DNA of 64,000 nt from Corallincola platygyrae (GTDB taxonomy: Bacteria; Pseudomonadota; Gammaproteobacteria; Enterobacterales; Neiellaceae), in assembly GCF_039544265.1 (NCBI RefSeq), contig NZ_BAABLI010000017.1:62001-126000 (forward strand), written 5' to 3'. Positions within the stretch are counted from its first letter, which is position 1. Each line of letters begins with the position of its first letter. A program made the position numbers and the translations under genes. The notes below the pieces were generated by a model. That model worked only from the letters and a program-made list of their open reading frames with translations, made no database searches and had not been told where the DNA came from. Positions 1-8,962 of the stretch are shown here, in pieces.

Positions 1-2
1 TT

Positions 3-1046
3 TGCCAGGAAGTAGCCGAGCACTTCCAAGGCTGGGCATTTCGAACTTCAGAGAGTGAAATAGCACTGCTGTTACCCACCCGTTTGGAGCAGGTAAAAAA
101 TGTAGAAAGTCTGTCAAGCTCCCTCGAAGCCTTTGCTCATCCTGAACAAACGCAGGGGGTCGCCATTATCGGAGTGTGTGATTACCGTCCTGGTATGGAG
201 ATGAAACAACTGCTCGCCAATGCTGACCATGCCCTGACACTCGCCGGTCAACCTGGTGAAAACCGGATCCATATTCTCACACCTGAAGAAAAACTAGATG
301 CCGACCAGCTCGACATTGCGGCCAGAAAGCAAAAATTACTGAGGCAGATTCGACCGCCTCACCTGCGTTTGTCCTGCCAACCCATCTTTGACAGTGGTAA
401 CGACCAAATCCTTACCTACGAGTTGCTTTCTCGATTCTATGATGACAGCGGGGAGCCTCTCAACACACCAGATCTGTTTGCGGAGCTAGGCAGGTTGGGG
501 CTGATTGAAGAGCTGGATAAGTCCGTCATTTTGCAAGCTCAGGAACTCGCTGGCAGGCTTCCGAGGCTAAAGTTTGCCATCAACCTTTCGGTACAAACGG
601 TTCTAGACAGTAAATTTATCGATTGGCTGAGACAACAAACCTCAGGAAGCAAACTAACAGGCCAACAGTTAAGTTTTGAACTAAGTGAACACTCACTGCA
701 GCAGCACATGACCGGCGCGGAACGTTTTATATCACAAGCACGCTCACTTGGTTTCGGAATCACCATTGAGAAGTTTGGTGTAAGTACACTGCCTTTCAGC
801 TATTTACGGCAAATCCGCCCAGACCACCTGAAAGTAGCAGGAAACTACGTACACGGCATCAGTGACGAACGCGAGAATCAGGATTTTATTCGCACCCTAA
901 TCCAGCTGGGACATGGGCTAGACATAGATGTTTATGCTGAGCAGGTTGAAACAGAAGAAGAAGCCTGCACCCTGAGGGAGCTGGGTATTGATGGATTGCA
1001 AGGCTACCTGTTTGGGCAGCCTGAATCGGTAGAGAAGCTAAACTAA
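3..1046 (+). CDS. Degenerate GGDEF-EAL protein, CsrD-like (5' partial)
   Basis: The frame is open from the window edge, so only the C-terminal part is visible (about 347 residues); a TTG at 84 is an internal codon, not the start. First comes the end of a GGDEF domain in which the signature position reads SESEI before ALLLP, so cyclase activity should be lost. A complete EAL domain follows, with its signature as YELLSR instead of EALxR. The usual DDFG reads EKFG and the KID position reads LKVA, so metal-binding acidic residues are missing and phosphodiesterase activity is unlikely. Paired degenerate domains of this kind are typical of CsrD/MshH, which promotes turnover of CsrB-type RNAs through RNase E. 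The region around VSTLPFSYLRQIRPDHLKV resembles the CsrD C-terminus as I remember it. A degenerate c-di-GMP receptor is the alternative. The stop overlaps the stop of the convergent lipoprotein gene. Confidence 0.7.
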   Translation, partial: CQEVAEHFQGWAFRTSESEIALLLPTRLEQVKNVESLSSSLEAFAHPEQTQGVAIIGVCDYRPGMEMKQLLANADHALTLAGQPGENRIHILTPEEKLDADQLDIAARKQKLLRQIRPPHLRLSCQPIFDSGNDQILTYELLSRFYDDSGEPLNTPDLFAELGRLGLIEELDKSVILQAQELAGRLPRLKFAINLSVQTVLDSKFIDWLRQQTSGSKLTGQQLSFELSEHSLQQHMTGAERFISQARSLGFGITIEKFGVSTLPFSYLRQIRPDHLKVAGNYVHGISDERENQDFIRTLIQLGHGLDIDVYAEQVETEEEACTLRELGIDGLQGYLFGQPESVEKLN

Positions 1047-1558
1047 CCAGCGCTGGTTCCAACCGAGCCATCGTCGGTTTCGCCGCTTCCTGTGCTGCCC
1101 TCACTGCCAGAGTTATCGTCAAGGAAGTCATCGGGCACTTTGCGCAGAATAACTTCAGAGGAGTCACTTGCAAGCCCATTGACATCAATCACGGTGACTG
1201 AGAAGAAGTAGTAACCGGGATTCAGCGATTCCAATGAAAGCCCAGGTGATGAAGAACCTCCAGGCACTTCATCAAGCAGTTCTAACTTAAACCTGTCTTT
1301 GCCAAATAACACCTGATACTTATCAATTTCCCAGCTGGCAAGCTCTGTTTTGTCAGTGCGTGTCGTTGGGATACCCCAAGTCAACATGGGTATTGGATCA
1401 GGCTCAGGAGCCACCTCGGGAGGGTGAACTTCTGGAGCACCGGGTAGAGCCTGTTCAGGTGGGTTGTCAGCTGATGAGCCGCCACTGCCACCACAAGCGG
1501 TTAAAATGATGGCGATAAAAAGGCTCCACACCAGCCTCAATGGAGTTGTGGTTTTCAA
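1043..1558 (-). CDS. Lipoprotein with fibronectin type III-like domain
   Basis: This encodes a 171-residue predicted lipoprotein: a short hydrophobic signal ending in LTAC-GGSGGSS (lipobox with Cys at about residue 22). A Pro/Glu-rich linker follows, then a beta-sandwich-like segment (WEIDKYQVLFGKDRF ... LNPGYYFFSVTVIDVNGLAS) that reads like one fibronectin type III repeat, and an acidic Gly/Ser tail. It is probably anchored in the outer membrane or at the surface. The start is a TTG with GGGAAAG about six bases upstream; I see no better ATG. Function is unknown. It stands alone, convergent with the EAL gene, and their stop codons overlap. Confidence 0.7.
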   Translation of the reverse strand: MKTTTPLRLVWSLFIAIILTACGGSGGSSADNPPEQALPGAPEVHPPEVAPEPDPIPMLTWGIPTTRTDKTELASWEIDKYQVLFGKDRFKLELLDEVPGGSSSPGLSLESLNPGYYFFSVTVIDVNGLASDSSEVILRKVPDDFLDDNSGSEGSTGSGETDDGSVGTSAG

Positions 1559-1701
1559 AGCACACTTTCCCTAGTCCAGGACCAAATTTAGTCCAGAATA
1601 ACTATCAAATGTTAACGTTTATAAAGATGTGGACGGCAGGGAATACGCTCACGCAGGCGCACCTCACTCACAAGCGAGGTACACCTTCACACGTTCTCAG
1701 A

Positions 1702-2190
1702 TTAAATGCAACGCGCCTGCATGTCAGAGCTGGACAAATTACCACGCATGCTGTGGCATATTTGATACCACTCTTGGTTATCCAAGCCCCAGTACTGCAG
1801 TACCGCTTTACTCATTTCGTCACTGCTGTTCTGCACCAACATGTAGCCGCGCTCAGATTCGTCTCCCTTCAATAACTGCATCTGATAGGGGGTTGGAGAG
1901 ATTGAGCAACTGATAGACGTGAGTTCACAGTCGTCACATCGTGTGACTTCACTGATAAAGCGCTTTAGGGTTTTTTGGCAGCCGTCTAGAGGGTTCAACT
2001 GAAACAGTAAAATGCCTTCACCATCAACGCCTTTGACGTTGTATCGAACTCGGGCTTGCGCATAGAAAGGGGTTTTGTTTGCCCAGGCAAGAACGCGATC
2101 CATGAGCAATGCTTCTTCTTCGCCTGACTGTTGCAGCGCCACCAAGGCCGCAACCCCAAGCGTTCCATAGATAAATGTTTTAAGTTTCAT
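1702..2190 (-). CDS. Hypothetical membrane-anchored/secreted protein
   Basis: This 162-residue protein has an N-terminal hydrophobic stretch (residues 5-20), then a soluble part with an even number of clustered cysteines (CDDCELTSISC), which suggests disulfides outside the cytoplasm. The start ATG is preceded by AAGGATG, a good ribosome site. I do not recognise the family. It lies between two other small envelope genes on the same strand, but the gaps (143 and 87 bp) do not demand an operon. Confidence 0.6.
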   Translation of the reverse strand: MKLKTFIYGTLGVAALVALQQSGEEEALLMDRVLAWANKTPFYAQARVRYNVKGVDGEGILLFQLNPLDGCQKTLKRFISEVTRCDDCELTSISCSISPTPYQMQLLKGDESERGYMLVQNSSDEMSKAVLQYWGLDNQEWYQICHSMRGNLSSSDMQARCI

Positions 2191-2277
2191 GCTGACATCC
2201 TTGCCACGCCGATTGTTTATGCAGAAGTTTAGGTTGGCTGCCTAATTATTCGCCACAACCAGCCATTTTGTCCAATT

Positions 2278-2718
2278 TTATCCATCATAAGGTTCGAAGC
2301 ATGAGATGCAGTCAATGTATGCCTCTAACTCGTAATAACGTTCACGCTGCGCCTTGAGTTCTTGCTCGGGTAGTTGTACCTGGCAAGCGGCATTGCCAGA
2401 ACAAGAAGATTGCCAAGTCTTTAGAACCACTTGCCGGTACTTCAACCAGCTTTCCTGCTGCTGAATAATCAAGCGTGCTTCGCTAACTTTGCCCTGTTTG
2501 GCTTTACGCTCGATAACGAATTCATACACTCGTTCAACTTCGTCTCGCCACTCATCGACCACGTCAACGTAGCATTCCGCCAAATCAACCATGTTTTTGT
2601 TTTTTAGCAGACACGCCTGTCGCGCTGAATCCAGAGGGTGAGGAGTTGCACTCGCCCCAAATGCGATTGCAGATAACCCCAATATGAACATACCTGCTGC
2701 GCGAATCAGTCCTTTCAT
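2278..2718 (-). CDS. Secreted LprI/DUF1311-like protein
   Basis: The start is set at the ATG at 2718, which has GAGAG five bases upstream; the frame also offers a TTG four codons earlier. The 146-residue product starts with a signal peptide (MKGLIRAAGMFILGLSAIAFG, cleavage near ASA). The mature part is helical and cysteine-paired: a first Cys in RQACL, a Cys in AECYVDV, then Q-Q-E-S-W-L-KYR, then CSGNAACQ and CISCF. This spacing, with W in the QxxWxxYR stretch, is the pattern of the DUF1311/LprI family, some of whose members inhibit lysozyme. That function is inference only. Confidence 0.6.
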   Translation of the reverse strand: MKGLIRAAGMFILGLSAIAFGASATPHPLDSARQACLLKNKNMVDLAECYVDVVDEWRDEVERVYEFVIERKAKQGKVSEARLIIQQQESWLKYRQVVLKTWQSSCSGNAACQVQLPEQELKAQRERYYELEAYIDCISCFEPYDG

Positions 2719-3056
2719 CGTTACTCTCAACTAAAAAATTCAGAAATATATTAGCAATTTGCATGGATTGGTCACTGATCCCAATTCACAGTTTTTAGTA
2801 TATTGGCTGGCATACAAAATGCTTCGACAACCATAGCCAGAGGATGGGTGACGGCTTTTCGACGCCGCGGTAGTTCCATCAAGATGTCAATTTTGACGAT
2901 AAAGCACGAATATTTTGCGATGCAGTTCAAAATTAACGTTGTTCTTTACTCTACAAGGCGATTGTAGCTGTCGGGTTATTGTACAGTGTTACATAATATT
3001 CGTAACAACCTGGCAACAATTGAATATAACTAGAACCGTATCCGAGGAGTCTTCCC
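2719..3056. other. Intergenic region upstream of GH31 gene
   Basis: This is a divergent spacer of about 340 bp. No convincing ORF or RNA gene is seen. It must hold the promoters of the LprI-like gene and of the GH31 gene. The GH31 ribosome site GAGGAG at 3044-3049 lies seven bases before the GTG start. I could not define operators by eye. Confidence 0.5.
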
Positions 3057-5591
3057 GTGGTTAAACCGATTTATTTGCTGACATTGCTCTCATGTCTGTT
3101 CAGTTTTGCTGCACAGTCGGCGTCGGTATACCGCACCGTAAGTGGCAAAAATGTTCTCTCTATCGAATTACTCGAGGACGATTTAGTTCACATCGAGTGG
3201 GCGATGCATGAGAACGCATCTTCCGGTCGCATTTACACGTCCCCCATGGTGCTGCGCAACGACCATAAAGCCAAACCTATTCCTGCGGGTGGTAACACCC
3301 TGAAAACGAAAACGCTTGCTGTTCGTATCGATACTTCCAGCCTATGTGTGAAAGTAACGGACATCCGCAAACAACCTGAGTACACGCTCAGCGAACTGTG
3401 TCCTTTATCGACCAAGCCAGACCAGCTCAGCTTGCAGTTCAGCCGTGAGAACTTCTACCACATCTACGGTCTGGGCCAACAACATCGCAAGCTAGGCGAA
3501 CTAAATGGTGACTTGAGTGGCCAGCGCCGCACTCCAGGCAATGAGATGGGCAACCGAATGGTAGGCCAGGGTGGTGGCGCCGTAGGTAACACCCAGGTGC
3601 CGGTCGCATATTTCCTCGGCCAGGGTATGCAGAACTGGGCCATGTTTGTAGACAACACCTATGCTCAGACTTGGGACTTCACCAGCGACCCATACAAAAT
3701 GAACACAGGTGGTGATGCCCTTCGTGTATATGTGATGGGGGGTCGTAACCTGCAAGACCTTCGCTCAAACTACCTCGACCTGACCGGTCGCCCGCCTGTG
3801 CCACCTCGCAAGATGTTTGGTCTGTGGATGTCTGAATATGGCTTCGATAGCTGGAAAGAAGTCGATATGGCAATGCGTGATCTGCGCGCTGCAAAATTCC
3901 CGGTTGATGGCGCATTTCTGGACCTGCAATGGTTCGGCGGTATCAGAGAAGGATCTGACAACACTAAAATGGGCTCACTGCGCTGGGACAAAACAAACTT
4001 CCCCAGCCCCAAACTGCGTATCAAAGAATACAAGAGTAAATATGGTCTGGGCATCATCCCGATAGAAGAGCCCTACGTTGGTAAACGCTTACCTGAATAC
4101 CTGACAATGGCAACCAAAGGGTATCTTGTTCGCCAGTGTCCTTACCCTTGTGACCCGGTTTATCTGGAAAGCAACCCTTGGTGGGGTAAAGGCGGCATGC
4201 TCGACTTCACTCACCTTGAAGGCGCGAACTTCTGGCATGACTGGCGTCGTGAGCAACTGATTAAAGATGGTGTGATGGGTCACTGGACTGATTTAGGTGA
4301 GCCTGAACAGTACGATGTGAACGCTTGGTACTCAGGTGTGGGCATTGGCACAGAGACTCAACACGGTCACCGCGACGTGCACAACCTATACAACCTGTTT
4401 TGGAGCCAAAGCATTGCTGAAGGCTACCAGCGTAACAAACATAAGCAGCGTCCGTTTATTCTCAGCCGCTCAGGCACTGCCGGTAGCCAGCGATTCGGCA
4501 CCGCTTTGTGGTCTGGTGATATCGGCTCAAACCTTAAAAACTTGGCCGCACACATAAACACCCAGATGCATATGTCAATGTCGGGTTTCGACTACTATGG
4601 CTCAGACATCGGCGGCTTCCACCGCAAAGCGCTGGCTGGCGGCAATGCTGACGAGATGTACACTCAATGGCTGGCGGTGAGTGCAGCGATCGATATCCCG
4701 ATGCGCCCTCACACGGAAAACCTGTGTAACTGTAAGGAAACCAGCCCAGCTAAGATTGGTGACGTTAACAGCAACCGCGAAATCATTCGCCAGCGTTACG
4801 CGCTTACTCCGTATTACTATTCATTAGCGCACGAAGCATACACCCGTGGTACCGCCATCTTCCCACCTATGGTTTATCACTATCAGGATGACCCAGGTGT
4901 TCGTACGCTTGCGAATCAGAAGATGATCGGTGATCGCATGATCGTTGCAACGGTAGCCGAAGCCGGTGCCCGTGAAGCGCTTGTATATCTGCCTAAAGGC
5001 GAATGGATTGACTATCATGACCACGAGCGCTATCAGAGTGCCGGTGAGTGGTTTGGCCCATTCCCTCTTTACCGCGAAGGTATCTACCGCCTGCCAACGT
5101 TCGTTAAAACTGGCACAGTGATTCCACAATATATTGTCGATGACACTATGATGAATATTGATGGTCTGCGCCCGACTGGCGAAGAAGAAAATACCCTGTT
5201 GGTTGTGGCCTACCTTGGCGATGGCAAAATGAAGAGCAAGTTCACCATGTATGAGGATGATGGCACTTCAGTTGACTACCAAAATAAAGCGAAGCTCAGC
5301 ACCGACCTAGTGTTAAAGCAGCGCAAGAAATCTGCTGAGCTAACCATCGCCGAAGCGCGTGGTCGTTTTGATGGCATGAAACCAGGCCGTGAAGTAAACA
5401 CCATGTTTATTACCCACGGTCAGGAGATCAGCTCAGTTACCTACCGTAAAGAGCGTTTACGCAAGTACAACAGCATGCAAGAGTACAAACGCGCCGCTAA
5501 AGGTTGGTATCAGGATGGTAACCGCGTGTATGCAAAAGCAGGCATTATGAAACTTGCGTACGTAAATCATGTCGAAATTATCTGGCGATAA
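3057..5591 (+). CDS. Secreted glycoside hydrolase family 31 protein
   Basis: This 844-residue protein starts at a GTG with a strong GAGGAG site. A signal peptide (residues 1-20, ending AAQSA) sends it to the periplasm or outside. An N-terminal beta domain is followed by a GH31 (beta/alpha)8 barrel: LWMSEYGFDSWKEV, FLDLQWFGG, the nucleophile motif HWTDLGEPEQY (D412), and WSGDIGS with the acid/base Asp (D488). C-terminal beta domains typical of GH31 follow (FTMYEDDG). The family hydrolyses or transfers alpha-glycosides (alpha-glucosidase, alpha-xylosidase, transglucosidase); which substrate cannot be told here. The next gene starts 19 bp after its stop and probably shares its transcript. Confidence 0.9.
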   Translation: MVKPIYLLTLLSCLFSFAAQSASVYRTVSGKNVLSIELLEDDLVHIEWAMHENASSGRIYTSPMVLRNDHKAKPIPAGGNTLKTKTLAVRIDTSSLCVKVTDIRKQPEYTLSELCPLSTKPDQLSLQFSRENFYHIYGLGQQHRKLGELNGDLSGQRRTPGNEMGNRMVGQGGGAVGNTQVPVAYFLGQGMQNWAMFVDNTYAQTWDFTSDPYKMNTGGDALRVYVMGGRNLQDLRSNYLDLTGRPPVPPRKMFGLWMSEYGFDSWKEVDMAMRDLRAAKFPVDGAFLDLQWFGGIREGSDNTKMGSLRWDKTNFPSPKLRIKEYKSKYGLGIIPIEEPYVGKRLPEYLTMATKGYLVRQCPYPCDPVYLESNPWWGKGGMLDFTHLEGANFWHDWRREQLIKDGVMGHWTDLGEPEQYDVNAWYSGVGIGTETQHGHRDVHNLYNLFWSQSIAEGYQRNKHKQRPFILSRSGTAGSQRFGTALWSGDIGSNLKNLAAHINTQMHMSMSGFDYYGSDIGGFHRKALAGGNADEMYTQWLAVSAAIDIPMRPHTENLCNCKETSPAKIGDVNSNREIIRQRYALTPYYYSLAHEAYTRGTAIFPPMVYHYQDDPGVRTLANQKMIGDRMIVATVAEAGAREALVYLPKGEWIDYHDHERYQSAGEWFGPFPLYREGIYRLPTFVKTGTVIPQYIVDDTMMNIDGLRPTGEEENTLLVVAYLGDGKMKSKFTMYEDDGTSVDYQNKAKLSTDLVLKQRKKSAELTIAEARGRFDGMKPGREVNTMFITHGQEISSVTYRKERLRKYNSMQEYKRAAKGWYQDGNRVYAKAGIMKLAYVNHVEIIWR

Positions 5592-5610
5592 CTTTCAAAA
5601 GGTATGAAAG

Positions 5611-5940
5611 ATGGGCTTTAAACTGACTCCGCCGGCACAACCCGGCGAATTTGAAGAGGCGAAACGCTACTTCTCAGAGCAAGGTATCTGGCATGAGGTG
5701 AAAGACCAGAGCATTGACGGTATCGTCTATTGCTATCGCTGGCGCACCAAGCCTAGCTCTCTGGCGGAGTCATTCTCAAAAGCCGAACATGAGGCCGGTG
5801 AGCTCTACCCCCCGATGAAGCCTGGCGAGTTTGACGAAGCCAAGCGATACTTTCAGCAGTTAGGCCTTTGGGAAGAGGTCAAACATCAAGAGAAAGAGGG
5901 GCTGGTATACTGCTACCGCTGGCGCCATGCATCCAAGTAG
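5611..5940 (+). CDS. Small protein of two tandem repeats, downstream of GH31
   Basis: This 109-residue protein has no signal peptide or membrane segment. It consists almost entirely of two copies of a motif of about 38 residues, at roughly residues 7-45 and 66-104. Each copy runs from PGEF(E/D)EAKRYF through G(I/L)W(H/E)EVK to G(I/L)VYCYRWR, joined by a linker of about 20 residues. It lies 19 bp behind the GH31 stop and ahead of an intrinsic terminator, so it is co-transcribed with that gene. I do not recognise the repeat as a named domain. Cys and aromatic positions are conserved between copies. No function is assigned. Confidence 0.75.
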   Translation: MGFKLTPPAQPGEFEEAKRYFSEQGIWHEVKDQSIDGIVYCYRWRTKPSSLAESFSKAEHEAGELYPPMKPGEFDEAKRYFQQLGLWEEVKHQEKEGLVYCYRWRHASK

Positions 5941-5950
5941 AACTAACAAT

Positions 5951-5977
5951 AAAGGGCACCATTATCGTGCCCTTTTT
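5951..5977 (+). terminator. Rho-independent terminator
   Basis: The hairpin GGGCAC / GTGCCC (5954-5959 with 5967-5972) is extended by A-T pairs and followed by a T run. It closes the GH31-repeat protein operon, 13 bp after the stop. Confidence 0.85.
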
Positions 5978-5999
5978 CGTATTTAGAAGAGAGAGATGA

Positions 6000-6671
6000 A
6001 TGTCTGAGAGTGTGTGGGATAGCTTTAAAGTGTTGCTGGTTGACGACGAGCCAATCACGCGCCACTTGCTCAACAGCCTGTTACAACAGCTCGGCTTCTC
6101 TGCGATCACAGTGTCAAGTGATGGTGAGGAAGCGCTTACCTGCATGGAACAAGAGAGCTTTGACCTCATCCTGACTGACATAGAGATGCCTTTGGTAAAC
6201 GGTCTCAGCGTACTGCAGAAAGTTCGATGCGGACTGACCAAGCAAGCACGTAACACCCGAGTAATGATTATCACCAGCCATGATGAAGTGCCCATTTTAG
6301 GTACAGCCATCGCTCTGGACGCCGATGCAATTATCAACAAGTCGATCTCGGTAGACCAACTGAAGACACGGATTGACCACCTGCTACTAGGTCCGCAACC
6401 AGAATTAAGACCCTCGGTGGCATACGAAGTACTCGATACTGAAAAGCCATTGCAGCTGGAAACAGACCCTTTGGCAGATGATGCCAATGGAGGAGGTAAG
6501 CGAGTCGCGTTTGACGCTCTGGTAGAGGGCATGTTGTTGGCGCAGCCGATAGTCAGCGATTCTGGTTATGTTCTGGTTAAACCAGGTGAACCACTGACGC
6601 TCGGCAAAATAGGTCTGTTACAGGATCTGGCTGAGTACCTTCCCAATGCTTATGCTCAAGTAGCAGACTAA
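6000..6671 (+). CDS. Response regulator with C-terminal output/partner segment
   Basis: This is a 223-residue protein with a receiver domain (residues about 8-130): acidic pair VDDEP, phosphoacceptor Asp60 in ILTDIEMP, Ser/Thr in IITSH and Lys in INKSIS. After a linker, the last 70 residues (FDALVEGMLLAQPIVSDSG ... LVKPGEPLT) resemble the short beta-rich segment often found beside HD-GYP or HDOD modules in response regulators. No HD-GYP, HDOD or DNA-binding domain is present here. An ATG four bases upstream of the chosen start hits a stop after three codons, which fixes the start at 6000. No cognate kinase is adjacent. It probably acts by protein contact. Confidence 0.8.
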   Translation: MSESVWDSFKVLLVDDEPITRHLLNSLLQQLGFSAITVSSDGEEALTCMEQESFDLILTDIEMPLVNGLSVLQKVRCGLTKQARNTRVMIITSHDEVPILGTAIALDADAIINKSISVDQLKTRIDHLLLGPQPELRPSVAYEVLDTEKPLQLETDPLADDANGGGKRVAFDALVEGMLLAQPIVSDSGYVLVKPGEPLTLGKIGLLQDLAEYLPNAYAQVAD

Positions 6672-6677
6672 CGTCTG

Positions 6678-7235
6678 CTACTCCCAGCCCAAACCTGGCG
6701 GTATCTCTTTTTCCTGTTTTCCTTTGATTGGCCTGAAAAATGCCTCGATATGAGAGGCATCCTCGCCCTTATCACCTGTTAACTGCAACGGCTCAGAAAG
6801 GATGAGGCGCTTATTGGCAAAGTCTAAACCCAACATCACCAAAGGGATCTTGGCACCCAAAGCAATATGGTAGAAGCCGGTGCGCCAGCGATGTACACCT
6901 TTACGTGTACCCTCAGGTGCTAACCCCAATACAAAGTTGGGGTGCTGTTCGAACAGCTGAACTGCATCCTGAACAAGATTACTGCGTTCATGACGAACGA
7001 CTGGATATCCCCCCAATGCCCTGAAAAACCATCCGAAAGGTGGCTTAAACAGCTGGTGCTTGCCAAGAAACTTAATCTCAAGTCCCAATGCAAAGCGCGC
7101 AATGATACAGACCACGAAATCCCAATTGCTGGTGTGGGGGGCACCAATCAACAAATACTTAGGAATCGCTGGCAAAGATCCTTCTATACGCCAACCCATT
7201 CGACGTAATAACCAAACACAGAAACCTTGCCACAT
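6678..7235 (-). CDS. 1-acyl-glycerol-3-phosphate acyltransferase family protein
   Basis: This is a 185-residue PlsC-type acyltransferase. The catalytic motif HTSNWD (HX4D) lies at about residues 34-39 and the substrate motif APEGTRK at about 108-114, and the length is typical of the shorter members. It is predicted to be a peripheral inner-membrane protein that moves acyl chains onto lysophospholipid or a related acceptor. The ribosome site GAGGTGG lies five bases before the ATG. It is convergent with the REC gene, with six bases between the stops. Confidence 0.85.
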   Translation of the reverse strand: MWQGFCVWLLRRMGWRIEGSLPAIPKYLLIGAPHTSNWDFVVCIIARFALGLEIKFLGKHQLFKPPFGWFFRALGGYPVVRHERSNLVQDAVQLFEQHPNFVLGLAPEGTRKGVHRWRTGFYHIALGAKIPLVMLGLDFANKRLILSEPLQLTGDKGEDASHIEAFFRPIKGKQEKEIPPGLGWE

Positions 7236-7345
7236 TAATCCACCTCAAACTCTGCGTAATTCACTGCTCACAGGCTAACTTTAGACCTTCTCCCCAAACT
7301 AAGGCTGCTTTAACATGAGCCCATGAACGGAGAGGAAGCCGAAAA

Positions 7346-8569
7346 ATGCGAGACACCCTAACTCATTGGCTGCAAAACGCCAAACTTCCAGCACACCCCC
7401 TGATTTTAGACAGCCTTCTTTTGGTAGGCTTGTTGTTGATGGCCTGGCTGGCGGACTGGATTACACGTCGTATCTTGTTAACCGCTGTACGCAAGATCAT
7501 CAAACGCAGTCCTATGCAGTGGGATGACCTTCTGGTTGAGTATCGCGTTATGGAGAACCTCTCCCACCTGGTGCCTGCATTACTATTGTTCTCACTGATT
7601 CCTGTCGCCTATGCTGATAGCCCGACAGTAGAAAAGATCCTGTCGCTGGGTATCTCCCTCTACTTGGTTCTGGTTGTTAGCCGCTGCCTTATGGCATTTC
7701 TCAGTGCACTTGAGAAACTGGCTGGCAATCACGCTTCCAGCCACAAGCTGCCGTTACGTAGTATTGCCCAATTAGCCAAACTTTTTGTCATGCTGGTTGC
7801 GCTGATTTTGGCTGCGTCTATGCTGATCGACCGCTCCCCCCTTGTACTACTGAGTGGTTTAGGTGCATTTACCGCAGTACTGCTACTGGTGTTTAAAGAC
7901 ACTATTCTCGGTTTTGTCGCTGGCTTGCAGCTAGCTGCCAATGACATGGTACGTTGTGGTGACTGGATCGAAGTCGGTAACTATGGGGCAGACGGCACAG
8001 TACTCGACGTCGGATTAACCACTGTTAAGGTTCAGAACTGGGATAAGACCATTACCACGGTACCTACCTATGCGTTGTTTTCTGATGCATTTAAAAACTG
8101 GCGTGGTATGGAGGAATCGGACGGCAGGCGTATAAAACGCGCCATTCATCTGGATGTTAACTCGATTAAGTTCCTCGATAAGCCACTGATTGGCTCACTA
8201 AGAAAAGCCAAACTAATTGGCCCTTATCTGAACGGTAAGTTCCAGGAGATAGGCTACGAGGATAGTGAAGAACACCCCTGTAATCAGCGTAAACTGACAA
8301 ACATAGGTACATTCCGCGCCTACCTTGAGCGCTACCTTCGACAACACCCTTTAGTAAGTCAGGACCTCACATTGCTGGTCAGGCAGCTGGCACCCTCTGC
8401 CGAGGGTTTACCTATTGAGATCTACCTCTTTAGCACGGAAAAGCGATGGGCAAACTATGAAGCGCTACAGGCCGATCTGTTTGACCACATCTATGCCATC
8501 CTACCTGCGTTTGAATTACGCGCCTTTCAGGCACCCTCTGGTAGCGATTTTCAGCGGCTGAGCAAATAA
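7346..8569 (+). CDS. ybdG: MscS-family mechanosensitive channel, YbdG-like
   Basis: This 407-residue membrane protein has several N-terminal TM helices. The MscS pore/beta region follows: LLSGLGAFTAVLLLVFKDTILGFVAGLQLAANDMVRCGDWIEV, then GTVLDVGLTTVKVQNWDKTITTVPTYALFSDAFKNW. The extended C-terminal part (LRQHPLVSQDLTLLVRQLAPSAEGLPIEIYLF) matches the YbdG/MscM miniconductance type rather than small MscS. It should protect against osmotic downshock in the inner membrane. It stands alone, followed directly by a bidirectional terminator. Confidence 0.9.
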   Translation: MRDTLTHWLQNAKLPAHPLILDSLLLVGLLLMAWLADWITRRILLTAVRKIIKRSPMQWDDLLVEYRVMENLSHLVPALLLFSLIPVAYADSPTVEKILSLGISLYLVLVVSRCLMAFLSALEKLAGNHASSHKLPLRSIAQLAKLFVMLVALILAASMLIDRSPLVLLSGLGAFTAVLLLVFKDTILGFVAGLQLAANDMVRCGDWIEVGNYGADGTVLDVGLTTVKVQNWDKTITTVPTYALFSDAFKNWRGMEESDGRRIKRAIHLDVNSIKFLDKPLIGSLRKAKLIGPYLNGKFQEIGYEDSEEHPCNQRKLTNIGTFRAYLERYLRQHPLVSQDLTLLVRQLAPSAEGLPIEIYLFSTEKRWANYEALQADLFDHIYAILPAFELRAFQAPSGSDFQRLSK

Positions 8570-8598
8570 AAAAGGGAGCTTAATAAGCTCCCTTTTTT
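8566..8598. terminator. Bidirectional intrinsic terminator
   Basis: The hairpin GGGAGCTTA / TAAGCTCCC is flanked by A and T runs on both sides. It serves the mechanosensitive channel gene (+) and the converging DUF4870-like gene (-). Confidence 0.88.
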
Positions 8599-8614
8599 AT
8601 GGCATTACGGATGA

Positions 8615-8962
8615 CTAAACATACATTGGCTTCTTGTCATTCAAGTTAATCCAACCTCGTACAATCCGGTAAATAAACCACACAGCATTGGCGAGTAGCA
8701 CAAGGATACCAATGTAGACGAAGGTCAGGATCACCCCCAGTACACCCCACAGGAATCCAAACCAGAAGGTGCGGATCTGCCAGCGAAAGTGGCTTGCCAA
8801 CACCGAATCAGCAGCCACATCTCCACGCTTAACATGGGCAATAATGACACCAACCAAGCCCGTAATACCGATCAGAAAACTGGCTGCAAACAAGCCATAA
8901 ACCACATGGCCAATGGTCAAGTCTTCTTGGTTTTGCTCAGGTGGTGTAATGACTTCACTCAT
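8615..8962 (-). CDS. DUF4870-like (Tic20-like) small membrane protein
   Basis: This 115-residue protein has three to four hydrophobic helices (residues about 20-45, 65-85, 85-105). The segment SHFRWQIRTFWFGFLWGVLG is characteristic of the DUF4870 group. The ribosome site AGGGAGA lies five bases before the ATG. The protein is an inner-membrane protein of unknown function and appears to be monocistronic. Confidence 0.75.
   Translation of the reverse strand: MSEVITPPEQNQEDLTIGHVVYGLFAASFLIGITGLVGVIIAHVKRGDVAADSVLASHFRWQIRTFWFGFLWGVLGVILTFVYIGILVLLANAVWFIYRIVRGWINLNDKKPMYV

Noticed and set aside
5879..6532. 217-codon minus-strand frame
   Set aside because: Antisense to the REC gene and across the terminator; Ser-rich low-complexity shadow.
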